DNA of 39,713 nt. Source: Lysinibacillus parviboronicapiens (GTDB lineage Bacteria; Bacillota; Bacilli; Bacillales_A; Planococcaceae). The stretch is from NCBI RefSeq assembly GCF_003049575.1, contig NZ_PYWI01000033.1, forward strand, positions 1 to 39,713, written 5' to 3'. Each line of letters begins with the position of its first letter. The stretch's first letter is position 1. Below, in pieces: positions 30,340 to 38,679 of the stretch. A program made the position numbers and the translations under genes. The notes beneath the pieces are model-generated. The model did not search any database, was not told the DNA's origin, and saw only the letters and a list, made by a program, of their open reading frames with translations.

Positions 30340-31302
30340 ATGGCTAAAATTGACAACATGATGACGATTTTATGGATGTTGCATTCAGGCAGGAAAATAA
30401 CTGCCCAGCAAATAGCTGAAAAGTTAGAGATGAATATCAGGACTGTTTACCGTTATATCGATGCACTTTCGGCCAGTGGTGTACCGATTATCGCTGACTC
30501 AGGTCATAATGGGGGCTATACCCTGTTGCATAATTTTATTGAAAGTCCTCTTCTTTTTGAAGTGGAAGAGCAAACGGCATTACTGCATGCGGCTGCTTTT
30601 GCACAAGAAGCGGGCTATTATTTAGGAGAGGCATTAGATAGCGCAACATCAAAGCTAAAAATGTATGCAACTCAACAGCAGGAAAGACTGATTCAGCAAC
30701 ATTTACAAGGTCTTACAGTATTAAGTCCAATGGCAAAATCAACTGTAGAGCCGGTTTTGAAGAAATTGGAGCAAGCTATCGTACACGAATCATCAGTAGA
30801 TATTGAATATCAGACAAGTCATGAAGAGCAAGCCACACGTAGGATTGTTGATCCATATGGTCTTGTTTATTGGAATAATAACTGGTATGTCATAGCATTT
30901 TGTCATCTAAGGAATGAACTGCGCAGTTTTAAAGTGGAACGCATTATTAGTATTAATCAAACAGCCATTACCTTCCAGCGACCAACGTTTTTTTCGGCAG
31001 GTGAATTTTTTATGAAAAGCTTACTGCCAGCAGTAGCAGATAAAAAAGGGCTTATGCCTTTAGTCGTTGATGGTAAGGCAAGTGCGCTAGATAGCTTATG
31101 CCAGCATTGGTTTTTAGGACATCACATTAAAGAGCGGACTGCAAATAAAGTGATATTTCTTCTGGAAGAAGAAGCGATTCATACATATGTACCTTATTTA
31201 CTGTTACCTTATGGCAAATCTATTCAAGTACTGGAGCCAAGCAGTTTGAAGCAAACAATTATTGAAGTTCTTCATGATTTAGTGCATTATTATCAAGTTT
31301 AA
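30340..31302 (+). CDS. HTH / WYL-domain transcriptional regulator (YafY-type)
   Basis: The 320-residue regulator has an N-terminal winged helix (SGRKITAQQIAEKLEMNIRT, VYRYIDALSASGVPI) and a WYL domain around residues 140-215 with VDPYGLVYWNNNWYVIAFC and LRSFKVERI, followed by a C-terminal WCX-like extension. WYL proteins bind small ligands or nucleic acids to control neighbouring genes. GAGGTGA precedes the ATG. A perfect terminator stands between it and the DJ-1-like gene downstream, so that gene is a possible target but not part of the same strong transcript. Confidence 0.9.
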   Translation: MAKIDNMMTILWMLHSGRKITAQQIAEKLEMNIRTVYRYIDALSASGVPIIADSGHNGGYTLLHNFIESPLLFEVEEQTALLHAAAFAQEAGYYLGEALDSATSKLKMYATQQQERLIQQHLQGLTVLSPMAKSTVEPVLKKLEQAIVHESSVDIEYQTSHEEQATRRIVDPYGLVYWNNNWYVIAFCHLRNELRSFKVERIISINQTAITFQRPTFFSAGEFFMKSLLPAVADKKGLMPLVVDGKASALDSLCQHWFLGHHIKERTANKVIFLLEEEAIHTYVPYLLLPYGKSIQVLEPSSLKQTIIEVLHDLVHYYQV

Positions 31303-31303
31303 A

Positions 31304-31341
31304 AACTTTACTGACGAAGGATGTCAGTAAAGTTTTTTTAT
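31304..31341 (+). terminator. Intrinsic terminator after the WYL regulator
   Basis: AACTTTACTGAC and GTCAGTAAAGTT form a perfect 12-bp stem around GAAGGAT, followed by TTTTT. Confidence 0.92.
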
Positions 31342-31384
31342 AATGGGGTATATCGACGAATGAATGACAAAAGGAGTGTGTAGT

Positions 31385-32014
31385 ATGCATAGAAAACAAG
31401 TGTATCTTTATGTATTTGATACGATGGCAGACTGGGAGGTAGGTTACTTAATTGCTGAACTAAACTCGGGAAGATATTTTAAAAAAGATTTAGCACCTTT
31501 AGGGGTGGTAACAGTAGGCGTAGATAAAAACCCTATTACTACAATGGGCGGAGTGAATATACTACCTAGTATTTCGATTGATGAATGCATATTGAAAAGT
31601 ACGGATGTTTTAGTGCTCCCAGGCGGAAATACGTGGACAGAAGCAATGCATGAACCTATTTTGAAAAAAGCTTGTCAAGCTTTATTAGAAGGTACTGTTG
31701 TTGCAGCGATTTGTGGTGCAACAGTGGGGCTTGCCAACAGGGGCTTGCTAGACGCAAGAAGGCATACAAGCAACAATCTAGATTATTTGAAAATGGTTTG
31801 TCCTCATTATAGGGGAGAAAAATATTATGAAACGGAACCAGCAGTTACTGATGGCAATTTAGTGACTGCGTCCGGAATAGCGCCGTTGGAATTTGCGATG
31901 CATGTATTGAAGGTGCTAGATGTCTTTGCACCAGAGGCATACCATGCATGGTTCAATCTTTATAGGACGCAAGAATCAAAATACTTCTTCGAGTTAATGA
32001 ATGCTGTTAAATAG
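31385..32014 (+). CDS. DJ-1/PfpI family protein (type 1 glutamine amidotransferase-like)
   Basis: The 209-residue protein has the DJ-1/PfpI fold: YVFDTMADWEVGYLIAEL with Glu18, VLVLPGGNTW, and the nucleophile elbow AAICGATVGLA with Cys110. The subgroup resembles YdeA/YoaZ-like stress proteins of unknown activity (deglycase, chaperone or hydratase activities are discussed for the family). AAAGGAG stands 8 bases before the ATG at 31385; the ATG at 31364 lacks a site. It follows the WYL regulator and may be controlled by it. Confidence 0.88.
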   Translation: MHRKQVYLYVFDTMADWEVGYLIAELNSGRYFKKDLAPLGVVTVGVDKNPITTMGGVNILPSISIDECILKSTDVLVLPGGNTWTEAMHEPILKKACQALLEGTVVAAICGATVGLANRGLLDARRHTSNNLDYLKMVCPHYRGEKYYETEPAVTDGNLVTASGIAPLEFAMHVLKVLDVFAPEAYHAWFNLYRTQESKYFFELMNAVK

Positions 32015-32329
32015 CCGATTAATAAAGCAAGATGCCATGGAGTACGATGGGTTGATTTATGGAAGAAATAGATTAGAAAAAAGTTGTCCATAATCCGGTA
32101 TTATATTGGTTTTTATACCAATGTTTAGTATTTTGTATAATGAATATTTCAACATAACGTTTAAAAGTTGACGCTTAAAATATTGTATTTTTATAAAGTG
32201 AAAAACATTAATATATGTAAAATTATGTTTATTTATATAAAATATGTTATTTTATGGTATGATAAGTATTCATAGTGCAGTTTTAAGGTTTTCTTCATTT
32301 AAAACAAATTTTATAAGGTGGTTTTGAAT
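32015..32329. other. Very AT-rich promoter region, no gene seen
   Basis: The tract from 32100 to 32320 is unusually AT-rich. TTGACG (32168-32173) with TATAAA about 18 bases later, and a second TATGAT near 32259, may be promoters of the secreted protein gene. No open frame is supported. Confidence 0.4.
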
Positions 32330-32893
32330 TTGAAAAAGCTTATATACTCAGGACTAACGGCGGCAATGATGTTGACTATAGGGAATCCTGCAACTTTTGC
32401 CACAGAAAACATACCAACAGATGATACGGAAGAAGTAAAAAGTATTGAGGTACCTTTAGCGGATGTTTTAGATACATCGTTATATGCAACTAATCCGTCT
32501 ACAACAAGTATCCTATCTAAGGATTTCGCTACTTCAACAGGGCAGACCGGTAAAATTAAATCTATCGGACAATACATTGATTTAACCAAAGTAATTCCTG
32601 ATGATGCAACAGTAGTCAGCATCACTATTTACTGTCCAACGAATACAACAGTCACACAGTCAAAATATACATCGATAGACAACTATCTGATTAGTAATGG
32701 CAGTGGTTCACCAGTTGCTGTGAAATTTCAGAAAACGGATAGCCCAACATCTACCAGTAAAACAACAGCCTTTAAGGATAAAAAGGCGAATATTAAGTGG
32801 TTCGTCCAACTAGAAGGAACTATTCTTATGCAGCATACAGGCATGGATGGATTCACGGTTTTAGGCGGAAAAATGATAGTGGAATATAAATAA
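32330..32893 (+). CDS. Secreted protein, unknown function
   Basis: The 187-residue product has a signal peptide (KKLIYSG, hydrophobic TAAMMLTIG, cleavage near TFAT at about residue 25). The mature part is rich in Ser and Thr, beta-type, with DLTKVIPDDATVVSITIYCP and FTVLGGKMIVEY; there is one cysteine. No family is recognised. The start is TTG at 32330, 8 bases after AAGGTGG; GTG at 32318 overlaps that site. It stands alone behind a long AT-rich leader. Confidence 0.75.
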   Translation: MKKLIYSGLTAAMMLTIGNPATFATENIPTDDTEEVKSIEVPLADVLDTSLYATNPSTTSILSKDFATSTGQTGKIKSIGQYIDLTKVIPDDATVVSITIYCPTNTTVTQSKYTSIDNYLISNGSGSPVAVKFQKTDSPTSTSKTTAFKDKKANIKWFVQLEGTILMQHTGMDGFTVLGGKMIVEYK

Positions 32894-33041
32894 TTTTTTA
32901 AAAACTGCACTATGTTACAACTTATAAATCATGTACATATATGCCTAATTACGTTATTTCTGAATGCTTCAACTGCTATCTATCGACAGCCATTTTTTTA
33001 GAACAATTCATGATACTTATTATAAGGCGGTGGCATAAATT

Positions 33042-33806
33042 ATGAAAATCACTACTTTATCACAACTACAATCTAAATCTGTATACACAACGAATCATCA
33101 TCACGAGAAAAAAGACAAGCAATCTCTTTTAACGGACACCTATGAATTTACCGGAAAAAGCGCAGAGACTGCCACGTCATTGTGGAACTATTCAGCAAAT
33201 GAAGTCGGTAAGACATCTACGATAAATCCAGTTTCATCGCGCCTAAATGGTTTAAATACACCTAATTGGGATGTGATCCCGACAAAAGGTATGAACGTTC
33301 CCCCACAGGATGAGTTAATAAACCAAATGAGAGAAGTAGCTAGAAGAACGGCATTAGCTGCAAAGTCGGCACGAAGAAATGGTGATGAAAGCACAGCGAT
33401 TAATCTGCAAATTGAAAAATTACTGGCCCAGTATATTTCACCGGTATCTCCCGATCGAAAAGCATTGCATCAACAGGCGATGAAGGCAATCAAAAAACAT
33501 GAATCTGAAAATCACATGACACCCGTGGGAGACCCATCACTTGTGGATTATTTAAATAAAATGGATAACATACCAACAGCAACAAATAAATCCCTGTCAC
33601 TATCAGGTGGTGGAATTGTTCGTCCAACAATGAATTCTTTAGGTGGGTATGACTATGATGTAATGGTCGGAGGACATACATTACTAGCAAGTGTTAATGG
33701 AAATTGGCATTATGGTCTAACACCAGCAGAATCGATGAAAGAGAAAGAATTTTATCAAATGTATTGGTCATTTGTAGATGAAGCGAAAAATGAATTGAAA
33801 GAGTAG
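33042..33806 (+). CDS. Hypothetical protein with putative C-terminal domain, unknown
   Basis: The 254-residue soluble protein has no signal peptide or membrane segment. The N-terminal 90 residues are Ser/Thr/Asn-rich and likely extended (LWNYSANEVGKTSTINPVSS). The centre (about 90-165) is helical and charged (ELINQMREVARRTALAAKSA), and the C-terminus holds GGYDYDVMVGGHTLLASVNG followed by WHYGLTPAESMKEKEF. The layout resembles flagellin- or phage-associated accessory proteins, but I do not recognise it. AAGGCGGTGG precedes the ATG. Neighbours are a secreted protein upstream and a lipoprotein downstream, with dispersed repeat between. Confidence 0.7.
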   Translation: MKITTLSQLQSKSVYTTNHHHEKKDKQSLLTDTYEFTGKSAETATSLWNYSANEVGKTSTINPVSSRLNGLNTPNWDVIPTKGMNVPPQDELINQMREVARRTALAAKSARRNGDESTAINLQIEKLLAQYISPVSPDRKALHQQAMKAIKKHESENHMTPVGDPSLVDYLNKMDNIPTATNKSLSLSGGGIVRPTMNSLGGYDYDVMVGGHTLLASVNGNWHYGLTPAESMKEKEFYQMYWSFVDEAKNELKE

Positions 33807-33894
33807 TTATATAATTTAGGAGCTATGATTTACAGAAACAACTTTATGGTTCTAATTAGTTCAAGAAGAAATTGTCTAACAAACTATAAATTAT

Positions 33895-33970
33895 CCAAGT
33901 ATAGGAGATGATTTAAGAAGAAGGGTTTTCGTTATTCTTATTGTTGAACTTACTGTACGTACGATGCTGA
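33895..33970. repeat. Diverged dispersed intergenic repeat
   Basis: GAAGAAGGGTTTTCGTTATTCTTATTGTTGAACTTACTGTACG resembles in order the TTGTTGAACTTATTGTACTAA portion at 8402-8422. The hairpin has decayed. Confidence 0.4.
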
Positions 33971-34039
33971 TTAGTTTTAAAATGACAGGAAAATATATTA
34001 ATAAACCATAGATACACCATTTTATTTAGGAGGAGCATT

Positions 34040-34450
34040 GTGAAACCGTATCCAATAGTAGTGCTAATGATGATAGGCTTGATGTTAAGTGCTTGTTCAG
34101 GTGGTGGGAAAGAATATGATTTTTATGGAAAAAGTACCAACTGGATTGTTAAGTACGAGACTGAAATAAGTAAAGAAAGAGAATGGGCAGATTATTCAAT
34201 TGAATATATCGGAAAAGATCCTGCACCATCAATGCTTGGCTATAACATAGAGAGTTCATGGTTTGAATTTGGAAGCAAACAAGAAAGATTCAAGCATCGA
34301 GGTAAAAATGTTATTTCTGGTAATAGTGAGTGCACCGGACCCCCAACAAACAATAAAAGTTGTCAGGCAATGATTGAAGAAGATGAACAAATAAAAGCAA
34401 AAATAGAATGGAACGGCAATTCTGAAGTTATTATTTTAAACAGAAATTAA
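34040..34450 (+). CDS. Putative lipoprotein, unknown function
   Basis: The 136-residue lipoprotein starts at GTG, 8 bases after AGGAGGAG. The N-terminus MKPYPIVVLMMIGLMLSACS has the lipobox LSAC. The mature part is polar and beta-rich, with DFYGKSTNWIVKYETEI and MLGYNIESSWFEFG, and one pair of cysteines (SECTG, KSCQA) that could form a disulfide. A similar opening (short lipoprotein with W-rich strands) is seen in the lipoprotein at 23665, but they are not close. Single gene; terminator downstream at 34517. Confidence 0.75.
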   Translation: MKPYPIVVLMMIGLMLSACSGGGKEYDFYGKSTNWIVKYETEISKEREWADYSIEYIGKDPAPSMLGYNIESSWFEFGSKQERFKHRGKNVISGNSECTGPPTNNKSCQAMIEEDEQIKAKIEWNGNSEVIILNRN

Positions 34451-34516
34451 CACAGAAAAAAAGGGTGGCACATGAAAGAACGAAGACCCTTTATTGAATA
34501 TACCTAAAAAAGCAGA

Positions 34517-34541
34517 CCACCCCATGAAGGGTGGTTTTACT
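34517..34541 (+). terminator. Intrinsic terminator after the lipoprotein gene
   Basis: ACCACCC and GGGTGGT pair around CATGAA, followed by TTTTA. Confidence 0.75.
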
Positions 34542-34571
34542 TATGTAGGTATCTAATTGGCTGGACTGATA

Positions 34572-34804
34572 CATAAAATAAGTTATCCAAATGAATATTA
34601 TATGAGGAATTATTAAACCAAGAGCAGGTTAATGGAGATGAGCGCAGTGAAAAATTAACGATTATTTATGATGGAACACAAAATAGCATAACATTGGCGT
34701 TGCAAACATTCTTGGACAAAAGATTTTGTTTGTCATTAAAGGTACCAGCATTTGTTATGTTTGATGAACGAATTTATGTCTTTCGTAAGGACACCCTATC
34801 ATAA
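34572..34804 (+). pseudogene. Gene remnant of unknown family
   Basis: A coding-like tract reads SYPNEYY in one frame and, after a shift near 34602, EELLNQEQVNGDERSEKLTI, IYDGTQNSITLALQTFLDKR and FVMFDERIYVFRKDTLS to TAA at 34802-34804. The residue pattern and codon use look real, but no start codon is found and the frame is broken. The family is not recognised. It ends 13 bases before the TolB-like gene. Confidence 0.5.
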
Positions 34805-34817
34805 AGGGGTGTGATGT

Positions 34818-36038
34818 ATGGCAGTAAGGATTTTATTATTAATACTATTTGTTAGTCTTCATTTTTCAACAGGTGCTTGTGCTGAAGTTCCACTTAAAGC
34901 TGCTTTTATACGAGATCATCAGCTTTGGATGAAAGAGGGCGATAAAGAAATACAGCTTACGACAGGTCGGGTTGTATCCTCACCACAGTGGTCAAAAGAT
35001 GGTCAGTTTATTGCCTATTTAGCAGGCGACGAGATTGGTGAAAAAACGTATTTGTATGTGTATGATTTGCAGAAAAAGGAAAGCTATCAGCCGTATCCAG
35101 CAATCGAAACAAGTGACATTAAATGGTCGCCAACATCCAATCAACTGGCTTGCATTTCACGCGGTGTCCTAAATGTGACAAAAACCAAAAATGGGCGACC
35201 CGAAGGTTTTGAAAATGTATCTCTAGGTGTTAGTGATTTTGAATGGTTTCCTAATGGAAAAGAGTTTATCGTTTCATCTCAATCTAATTTGCTTCCTACT
35301 GGATGGGAACCAGTTCGTCTTTTTAAAGTGCCCGTAGATGCTAATATTGATTCGAATAAAATAAAGCTTTTTTACACCATTCAAACAAATACAAATGACT
35401 TATTTGCCATTGATGCAAATTATTTTAAGTGGAGCCCAGATGGAAGCTGGGTGAGCTTTCTATTAACACCTACTACGGCTTGGTCCAATGATAGCAATAC
35501 ACTATCTGTCATTTCATCAGCTGGAGATCACTTTCAGGTGATAGGAAAAATGCTTGGATATGAAAATTGGATAAAGTGGGCTCCTACAAAAAATCAACTA
35601 GCCTTCATATCGGGTGAAGGAAGATTTTTCGTTGTAAACAAAAATACAGCCGTTACCGAGATCCCTACATTGAATAAACAAAAGGACTACACACCTAAAG
35701 GGTATGTAGATCTAGATTTGGAATGGCTTTCTCCAGATGAAATAATTGTTGCTCGGGCAAAAGAAAACAAAGAGTGGAAAGTGGGACCTGTTCCAACTAT
35801 GTTTACAGCGCTCTATATAATTAATCTTGAAACAGCAGAACAAAAGCAACTTACATTTCCAAAGAACAATAACATAGATAATACACCTCAAGTGGTTGAT
35901 TCAACTATTACTTGGTATCGAACATCTGAAAAAGAAAAACAAGGAGATGTTTGGGTGAAAGATAGTATAGATGGTCTAGAACAACTATGGTTAAAAAATG
36001 TAGACTCTGCACCAACTTTTTTTATAAAAAGTAATTAG
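34818..36038 (+). CDS. Exported TolB-like beta-propeller protein
   Basis: The 406-residue protein begins with a signal peptide (hydrophobic RILLLILFVSLHFSTGACAE; the cysteine in TGAC could even be a lipobox). A series of propeller blades follows with the recurring WSKDGQFIAYLAG, KWSPTSNQLACIS, KWSPDGSWVSFL and KWAPTKNQLAFIS pattern, typical of TolB/PD40 repeats. About six blades fit the length. The role is unknown; such proteins bind peptides or wall components outside the cell. AAGGGGTGTG precedes the ATG. The gene stands alone. Confidence 0.83.
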   Translation: MAVRILLLILFVSLHFSTGACAEVPLKAAFIRDHQLWMKEGDKEIQLTTGRVVSSPQWSKDGQFIAYLAGDEIGEKTYLYVYDLQKKESYQPYPAIETSDIKWSPTSNQLACISRGVLNVTKTKNGRPEGFENVSLGVSDFEWFPNGKEFIVSSQSNLLPTGWEPVRLFKVPVDANIDSNKIKLFYTIQTNTNDLFAIDANYFKWSPDGSWVSFLLTPTTAWSNDSNTLSVISSAGDHFQVIGKMLGYENWIKWAPTKNQLAFISGEGRFFVVNKNTAVTEIPTLNKQKDYTPKGYVDLDLEWLSPDEIIVARAKENKEWKVGPVPTMFTALYIINLETAEQKQLTFPKNNNIDNTPQVVDSTITWYRTSEKEKQGDVWVKDSIDGLEQLWLKNVDSAPTFFIKSN

Positions 36039-36401
36039 GTTATAATTTTATGCTTAGAAAAAATGCAGACAACGATATTAACTTACTTTTAGTAGTAGCT
36101 GGAACAAAGATCAGACAAAAATGAAAGCAGCGCGCTTTAATGTTTCAAATGGTGAATACAGTATACCTAATTTGTATGTTCCCCTTTATGAAGCTAACGG
36201 GGTTTTCATGGAAGATTGTTGAGCTGTTTAGACAGCTCTTTTTTCTTCTGCAAGGAGATAGAAGTAGGGATTGCGAAAGGGACTAAGTGTATGAATGGGT
36301 ACCCGGCAATTGTTTTGTTTAAAAAACCATTTTTTACAATATCATGAAACTATTCTTTGTTACTTGCGTATAGTAATTAATACGAAAAAGTAGGTGAGTG
36401 A
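36039..36401. other. Intergenic stretch with a terminator, no gene seen
   Basis: A hairpin terminator lies at 36221-36246. A short coding-like piece just before it is too small to name. The rest is AT-rich upstream region for the DUF418 gene. Confidence 0.4.
36221..36246 (+). terminator. Intrinsic terminator
   Basis: GAGCTGT and ACAGCTC form a perfect stem around TTAG, followed by seven T residues with one C after. Confidence 0.8.
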
Positions 36402-37547
36402 TTGAAGGTAGAACGTGTGGAACTGATGGACGCATTGAGGGGTTTTTCGCTAATCGGAATTTTAATAGCAAATATGCTTCATTTCCAATTTGGTGCATCA
36501 GGAGTAGAGATTATTGAATCGGCGAGCGGGCTTAATAAAGTAAGTTATTATTTTGTGAAAATTGTTGTAGAAGGGTCATTTTATCCGATTTTTGGTTTTG
36601 TATTTGGGTATGTTTTGATAAAAATGATGGCATCACGAGAGGCTTCGGGGTTACAGTACAAAAATATTGTGTTTCGGCGGGCAGTCGGCTTGTCCGTACT
36701 AGGGGCGATGCATATTGCGCTTGTGTGGGAAGGCGACGTATTATTAACATATGGCTCGACTCTTTTCATTTTATTATTATTCTTCTTAAAGCGCCGTGTG
36801 AAAACGTATTTTGTGTGGGGCTTCATTTTAACAGCAATCCTTGGAGTGGGAACCCTTTTTGGCAGCAGTTTTATACAGCTCGTGAAACCTTTAACGGCAG
36901 CGGAAATCCAGATTTATCAGGACGGTACATATGCAGAAATATTTACGCAACGATTAGGTGACTTTATTGTAGAGGGTGGCTTTACACTATTATTCGTCCT
37001 ACCAATTGGCTGGCTTTTATATGTTGCGATAAGCTTTCTTGCAGTAGGTCCATTTGTATTATTCGGAATGGGCATGGCGAAAAGGGGTGCATTTTTACAG
37101 CTAGAAAATAGCACTCGGACATATAAAAAAGTGGCGCTGTTCGTACCAGTCGGACTATTGCTAAAGGGGATTATTATTTTTGACACGCCGTACAGCTTAT
37201 TTATTTATTCGGCAGGGACATTTGTGTTAGCGATTGGTTATATTGCCTTATTTGCATGGTTATTTAGCCGCTATCAAACGCAAATGAACGATTATTTTGC
37301 CCCAATCGGTAAACTATCGCTCACAAACTATTTAATGCAATCGTTCATTTGTACGCTTATTTTTTATGGTTACGGTTTTGGGTTGTTTGGAACATTGGGT
37401 GTATTTGTTGGCATCCTTTTATCGGTCATCATTTATGGCATTCAGTTAAAAGCAAGTCAACTATATTTAAAGCGCTTTTCACTCGGTCCAGTAGAAACAA
37501 TTTTAAGGTGGTTCGTTTATTTAAAAAATCCTCGGAAAGTGGATTAA
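36402..37547 (+). CDS. DUF418 domain membrane protein (YeiB-like)
   Basis: The 381-residue protein has about nine to ten membrane segments. It opens with the family's ELMDALRGFSLIGILIANML, has FRRAVGLSVLGAMHIALVW, and ends in the DUF418 C-terminal domain with PIGKLSLTNYLMQSFICTLI and SLGPVETILRWFVYL. The function is unknown; related acyltransferase-3-like proteins modify cell-surface compounds. The start codon is TTG at 36402, a few bases after TAGGTGAG. Single gene. Confidence 0.88.
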   Translation: MKVERVELMDALRGFSLIGILIANMLHFQFGASGVEIIESASGLNKVSYYFVKIVVEGSFYPIFGFVFGYVLIKMMASREASGLQYKNIVFRRAVGLSVLGAMHIALVWEGDVLLTYGSTLFILLLFFLKRRVKTYFVWGFILTAILGVGTLFGSSFIQLVKPLTAAEIQIYQDGTYAEIFTQRLGDFIVEGGFTLLFVLPIGWLLYVAISFLAVGPFVLFGMGMAKRGAFLQLENSTRTYKKVALFVPVGLLLKGIIIFDTPYSLFIYSAGTFVLAIGYIALFAWLFSRYQTQMNDYFAPIGKLSLTNYLMQSFICTLIFYGYGFGLFGTLGVFVGILLSVIIYGIQLKASQLYLKRFSLGPVETILRWFVYLKNPRKVD

Positions 37548-37568
37548 TATTGTGTATCGGGTGAAGCC

Positions 37569-37893
37569 GTGTTGCTAAAAGTAACCTAAAAATCTATTGA
37601 ATTTTATACAAATCTTGGTTTAGAGTTTGACCACTGTGTTGAGGATAAATTAGCTTTTTTGTGGATTGAAAAAGATAAAAGTGGTTGTGATTATGGAAAA
37701 CCGATAAATAGAAATTCAATATCATCCTTCAATCAGACATATAGCTTTTCAAATCTCGTTGGAGGGATACAAAAAATCAGTTAGTTGGCTTAAAGATATG
37801 GGGTATGAACCAAGAGAAGCATTTGGTTTTGAGCCTCTTGAACCTTTTGGAATGGTCTATTATAGAAACGAAGTAAGATGTAACATCAAAAAA
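37569..37893 (+). pseudogene. VOC/glyoxalase-family gene, frameshifted
   Basis: After a near-start stop (TAA at about 37587), the frame reads KSIEFYTNLGLEFDHCVEDK and LAFLWIEKDKSG, a typical VOC N-terminus. It is then shifted near 37720 and resumes with RHIAFQISLEGYKKSVSWLK, GYEPREAFGFEPLEPFGMV and YYRNEV. Together this is one short glyoxalase/bleomycin-resistance-type domain with at least two lesions. The 3' end runs into a terminator shared with the minus-strand peptide gene. Confidence 0.75.
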
Positions 37894-37926
37894 CTGCATC
37901 CATTGGATGCAGTCTTATTTTTTTTT
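37891..37926. terminator. Bidirectional intrinsic terminator
   Basis: ACTGCATCC and GGATGCAGT form a perfect stem around ATT. T residues follow on the plus strand and an A-run precedes it, giving U-runs in both directions. It ends the minus-strand peptide gene and, originally, the VOC gene. Confidence 0.85.
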
Positions 37927-38022
37927 AATCAGTGTATCCCCAAGAGCGATTCCAACCATAACAACCAAAACCGTTAGAATTAACAGGGCCTGTAAAATAA
38001 AATACGCAACTTGATCGAACAT
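37915..38022 (-). CDS. Small membrane peptide (35 aa)
   Basis: This 35-residue peptide is a single hydrophobic helix (FILQALLILTVLVVMVGIAL) with short polar N-terminus MFDQVAY and a basic tail KKK. GAAGGAGAG stands about 6 bases before the ATG at 38022, and a strong terminator follows at once. The combination of a good ribosome binding site, a compact helix and its own terminator supports a real gene. The shape recalls type I toxin or holin-like peptides of bacilli, but no family match is claimed; an antisense RNA was not identified. Confidence 0.6.
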   Translation of the reverse strand: MFDQVAYFILQALLILTVLVVMVGIALGDTLIKKK

Positions 38023-38103
38023 CGTATCTCTCCTTCTTTTCGTAATAATTCCTACCTTATATTCTGAAATTAACCAACTCTTATTGAAGAGTCAAACTAA
38101 TCA

Positions 38104-38131
38104 AGCACAAAATCATTTGTGCTTTTTATAA
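38104..38131 (+). terminator. Terminator-like hairpin
   Basis: AGCACAAA and TTTGTGCT form a perfect stem around ATCA, followed by TTTTAT. It lies just upstream of the minus-strand peptide gene and ends no visible plus-strand gene; it could end an RNA antisense to that gene's leader. Confidence 0.55.
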
Positions 38132-38195
38132 TATAGTTTACTTCATTCCAACGTATGTATGCAGTCGTCACCATTAATATTTTATGATCTTCAAT

Positions 38196-38275
38196 AATAG
38201 GGCACGATTGTTGAATAAGCATCGCTGTTCTTCTTAAACTAACGGAGCAGCTTAGTTTAAGAAGGAATGATTGTA
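38196..38275. repeat. Dispersed intergenic repeat with perfect hairpin
   Basis: CTTCTTAAACTAA (38230-38242) and TTAGTTTAAGAAG (38252-38264) are perfect 13-base arms around the loop CGGAGCAGC. The GGAGCAGC word is the one found at the outer edge of both IS110 copies and near 8423. Confidence 0.65.
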
Positions 38276-38321
38276 ACTGAACAGGATAAACTTAACCTAA
38301 ATATAATTTAAGGTGATGAAA

Positions 38322-38492
38322 TTGGGTAAAAGTAAACCTCTTCTATTGGTTTTATTTAGTATATTAATTTTGGGGTTGTATTATGGAACAGTAAATGCAA
38401 AAGCGAACGATACTCCTGCTATTTTTGAGGAAAAATTTACTGAAGTCGGACAACTCAATCCTTTAGAAATACAGTTAATGAATTTCGAATAG
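38322..38492 (+). CDS. Small exported peptide (56 aa)
   Basis: The short frame begins with TTG at 38322, 6-7 bases after AAGGTGA, or with the ATG at 38316. The peptide has a basic start (GKSK), a hydrophobic core LLLVLFSILILGLYYG, and a likely signal peptidase site after NAKA. About 30 mature residues follow, containing FEEKFTEVGQLNPLEIQLMN. The stop TAG is at 38490-38492. The frame stays open for 28 codons beyond that stop, ending inside a dispersed repeat, so the gene may be a truncated version of a longer one. It could also be a peptide-signal precursor. Family unknown. Confidence 0.55.
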   Translation: MGKSKPLLLVLFSILILGLYYGTVNAKANDTPAIFEEKFTEVGQLNPLEIQLMNFE

Positions 38493-38539
38493 GGCCATAT
38501 TATTGAAGAAAGTAATCACATATTTATATATAATGCATT

Positions 38540-38605
38540 TCAGATTGTGAAGGATTACACTTAAAGTAACGGCGCAGGTTAGTTGCACAAGATTATGTTT
38601 TAAAT
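38540..38605. repeat. Dispersed intergenic repeat, short copy
   Basis: CAGATTGTGAAGGATTACACTTAAAGTAACGGCGCAGGTTAGTTG matches the words at 39100-39140 and 39508-39540 (AGATTGTGAAGGAATGTACTTACAGTAACGGGG). It lacks a long hairpin. Confidence 0.6.
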
Positions 38606-38679
38606 TGGAACCTTTACTAATATATACCGTCAAACATAGGTATGGAGAATTATTGTATTTTTGAAAGGGGGAATTAGAG

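Noticed and set aside
30150..30359. 69-codon minus-strand frame
   Set aside because: It covers the promoter region and start of the WYL regulator and has no ribosome binding site.
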